NCBI GenBank assembly: GCA_051294375.1
Contig: CM119263.1
Span: 24,423,447 to 24,487,446 of the forward strand
DNA length: 64,000 bases
Source of the DNA: Paraspadella gotoi
Taxonomy: Eukaryota; Chaetognatha
Reading direction: 5' to 3'
The position numbers and the translations under genes were made by a program. Under the pieces are notes generated by a model, which was not told the origin of the DNA, did no database searches, and saw only the letters and a program-made list of their open reading frames with translations. Shown here piece after piece: positions 63,992-64,000 of the stretch (its first letter is position 1; every line of letters begins with the position of its first letter).

Positions 63992-64000
63992 TCTTCTCTT

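Larger units (their letters stand above)
61475..64000. repeat. giant inverted repeat (palindrome) around a gap
   Basis: The left arm, about 61475-62668, is repeated in reverse complement in the right arm, about 62818-64000 (cut by the window end). Matches include the arm ends (GACGCTTTTGCTGTAGTTT / AAACTACAGCAAAACGTC), the middle (GACCCGCCAAATGTCGATAT inverted at about 63290-63315) and the inner ends (GGGGAAAACCAGGG). Differences are mostly small indels. The arms hold no supported gene. The spacer holds a 25-N gap and a short G/A tandem repeat. Confidence 0.95.

Overview
This is eukaryotic nuclear DNA. The genes have introns with GT..AG junctions, there are no bacterial operons or Shine-Dalgarno sites, AT-rich non-coding DNA is mixed with GC-rich coding exons, and (CT)n/(GA)n microsatellites are extremely abundant. 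Gene content (a p90 RSK kinase, a DIPP-type Nudix hydrolase, a SMYD methyltransferase, a Commissureless-like PY-motif membrane protein) and short introns suggest an invertebrate, most likely an arthropod with a fairly compact genome. The species cannot be named from this sequence. Seven runs of N show a draft scaffold.

Layout. Positions 1-8.1 kb are mostly low-complexity purine/pyrimidine DNA with two gaps and one candidate minus-strand exon. From 8.1 to 22.2 kb, plus-strand GC-rich exons encode long disordered low-complexity protein (His, Gln, Glu, Ala and Asp runs); three exons at 8.1-10.5 kb and three at 18.3-22.2 kb splice in phase within each cluster. Positions 23.7-44.4 kb are the gene-dense core with five well-resolved genes. 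On the minus strand are a SMYD-type SET/MYND protein (10 exons, 623 aa) and, upstream of it, a Nudix/DIPP enzyme (6 exons, 299 aa). On the plus strand are p90 ribosomal S6 kinase (8 exons, 788 aa), a single-pass membrane protein with four PY motifs (4 exons, 360 aa) and an acidic protein with a C-terminal membrane segment (3 exons, 453 aa). All five models were joined by hand and stay open with consistent phase across every junction. From 44.5 to 64 kb the sequence is mostly repeats: microsatellites, an 18-bp minisatellite, an ~800-bp near-identical tandem duplication, and a >1.1-kb-armed palindrome centred on a gap at the right edge. A few candidate orphan exons lie among them.

The genes do not form one pathway. 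RSK is an ERK-activated kinase, DIPP removes phosphate from inositol pyrophosphates, SMYD is a predicted lysine methyltransferase, and the PY-motif protein probably recruits a Nedd4-family ubiquitin ligase. The most unusual items are the SMYD architecture (N-terminal TPR-like region, MYND inserted in a split SET domain, second complete MYND at the C-terminus), the Commissureless-like PY protein, the ~120-residue C-terminal extension on DIPP, three large foldback elements in or next to the RSK gene, and two duplicated structures that may be assembly artefacts.
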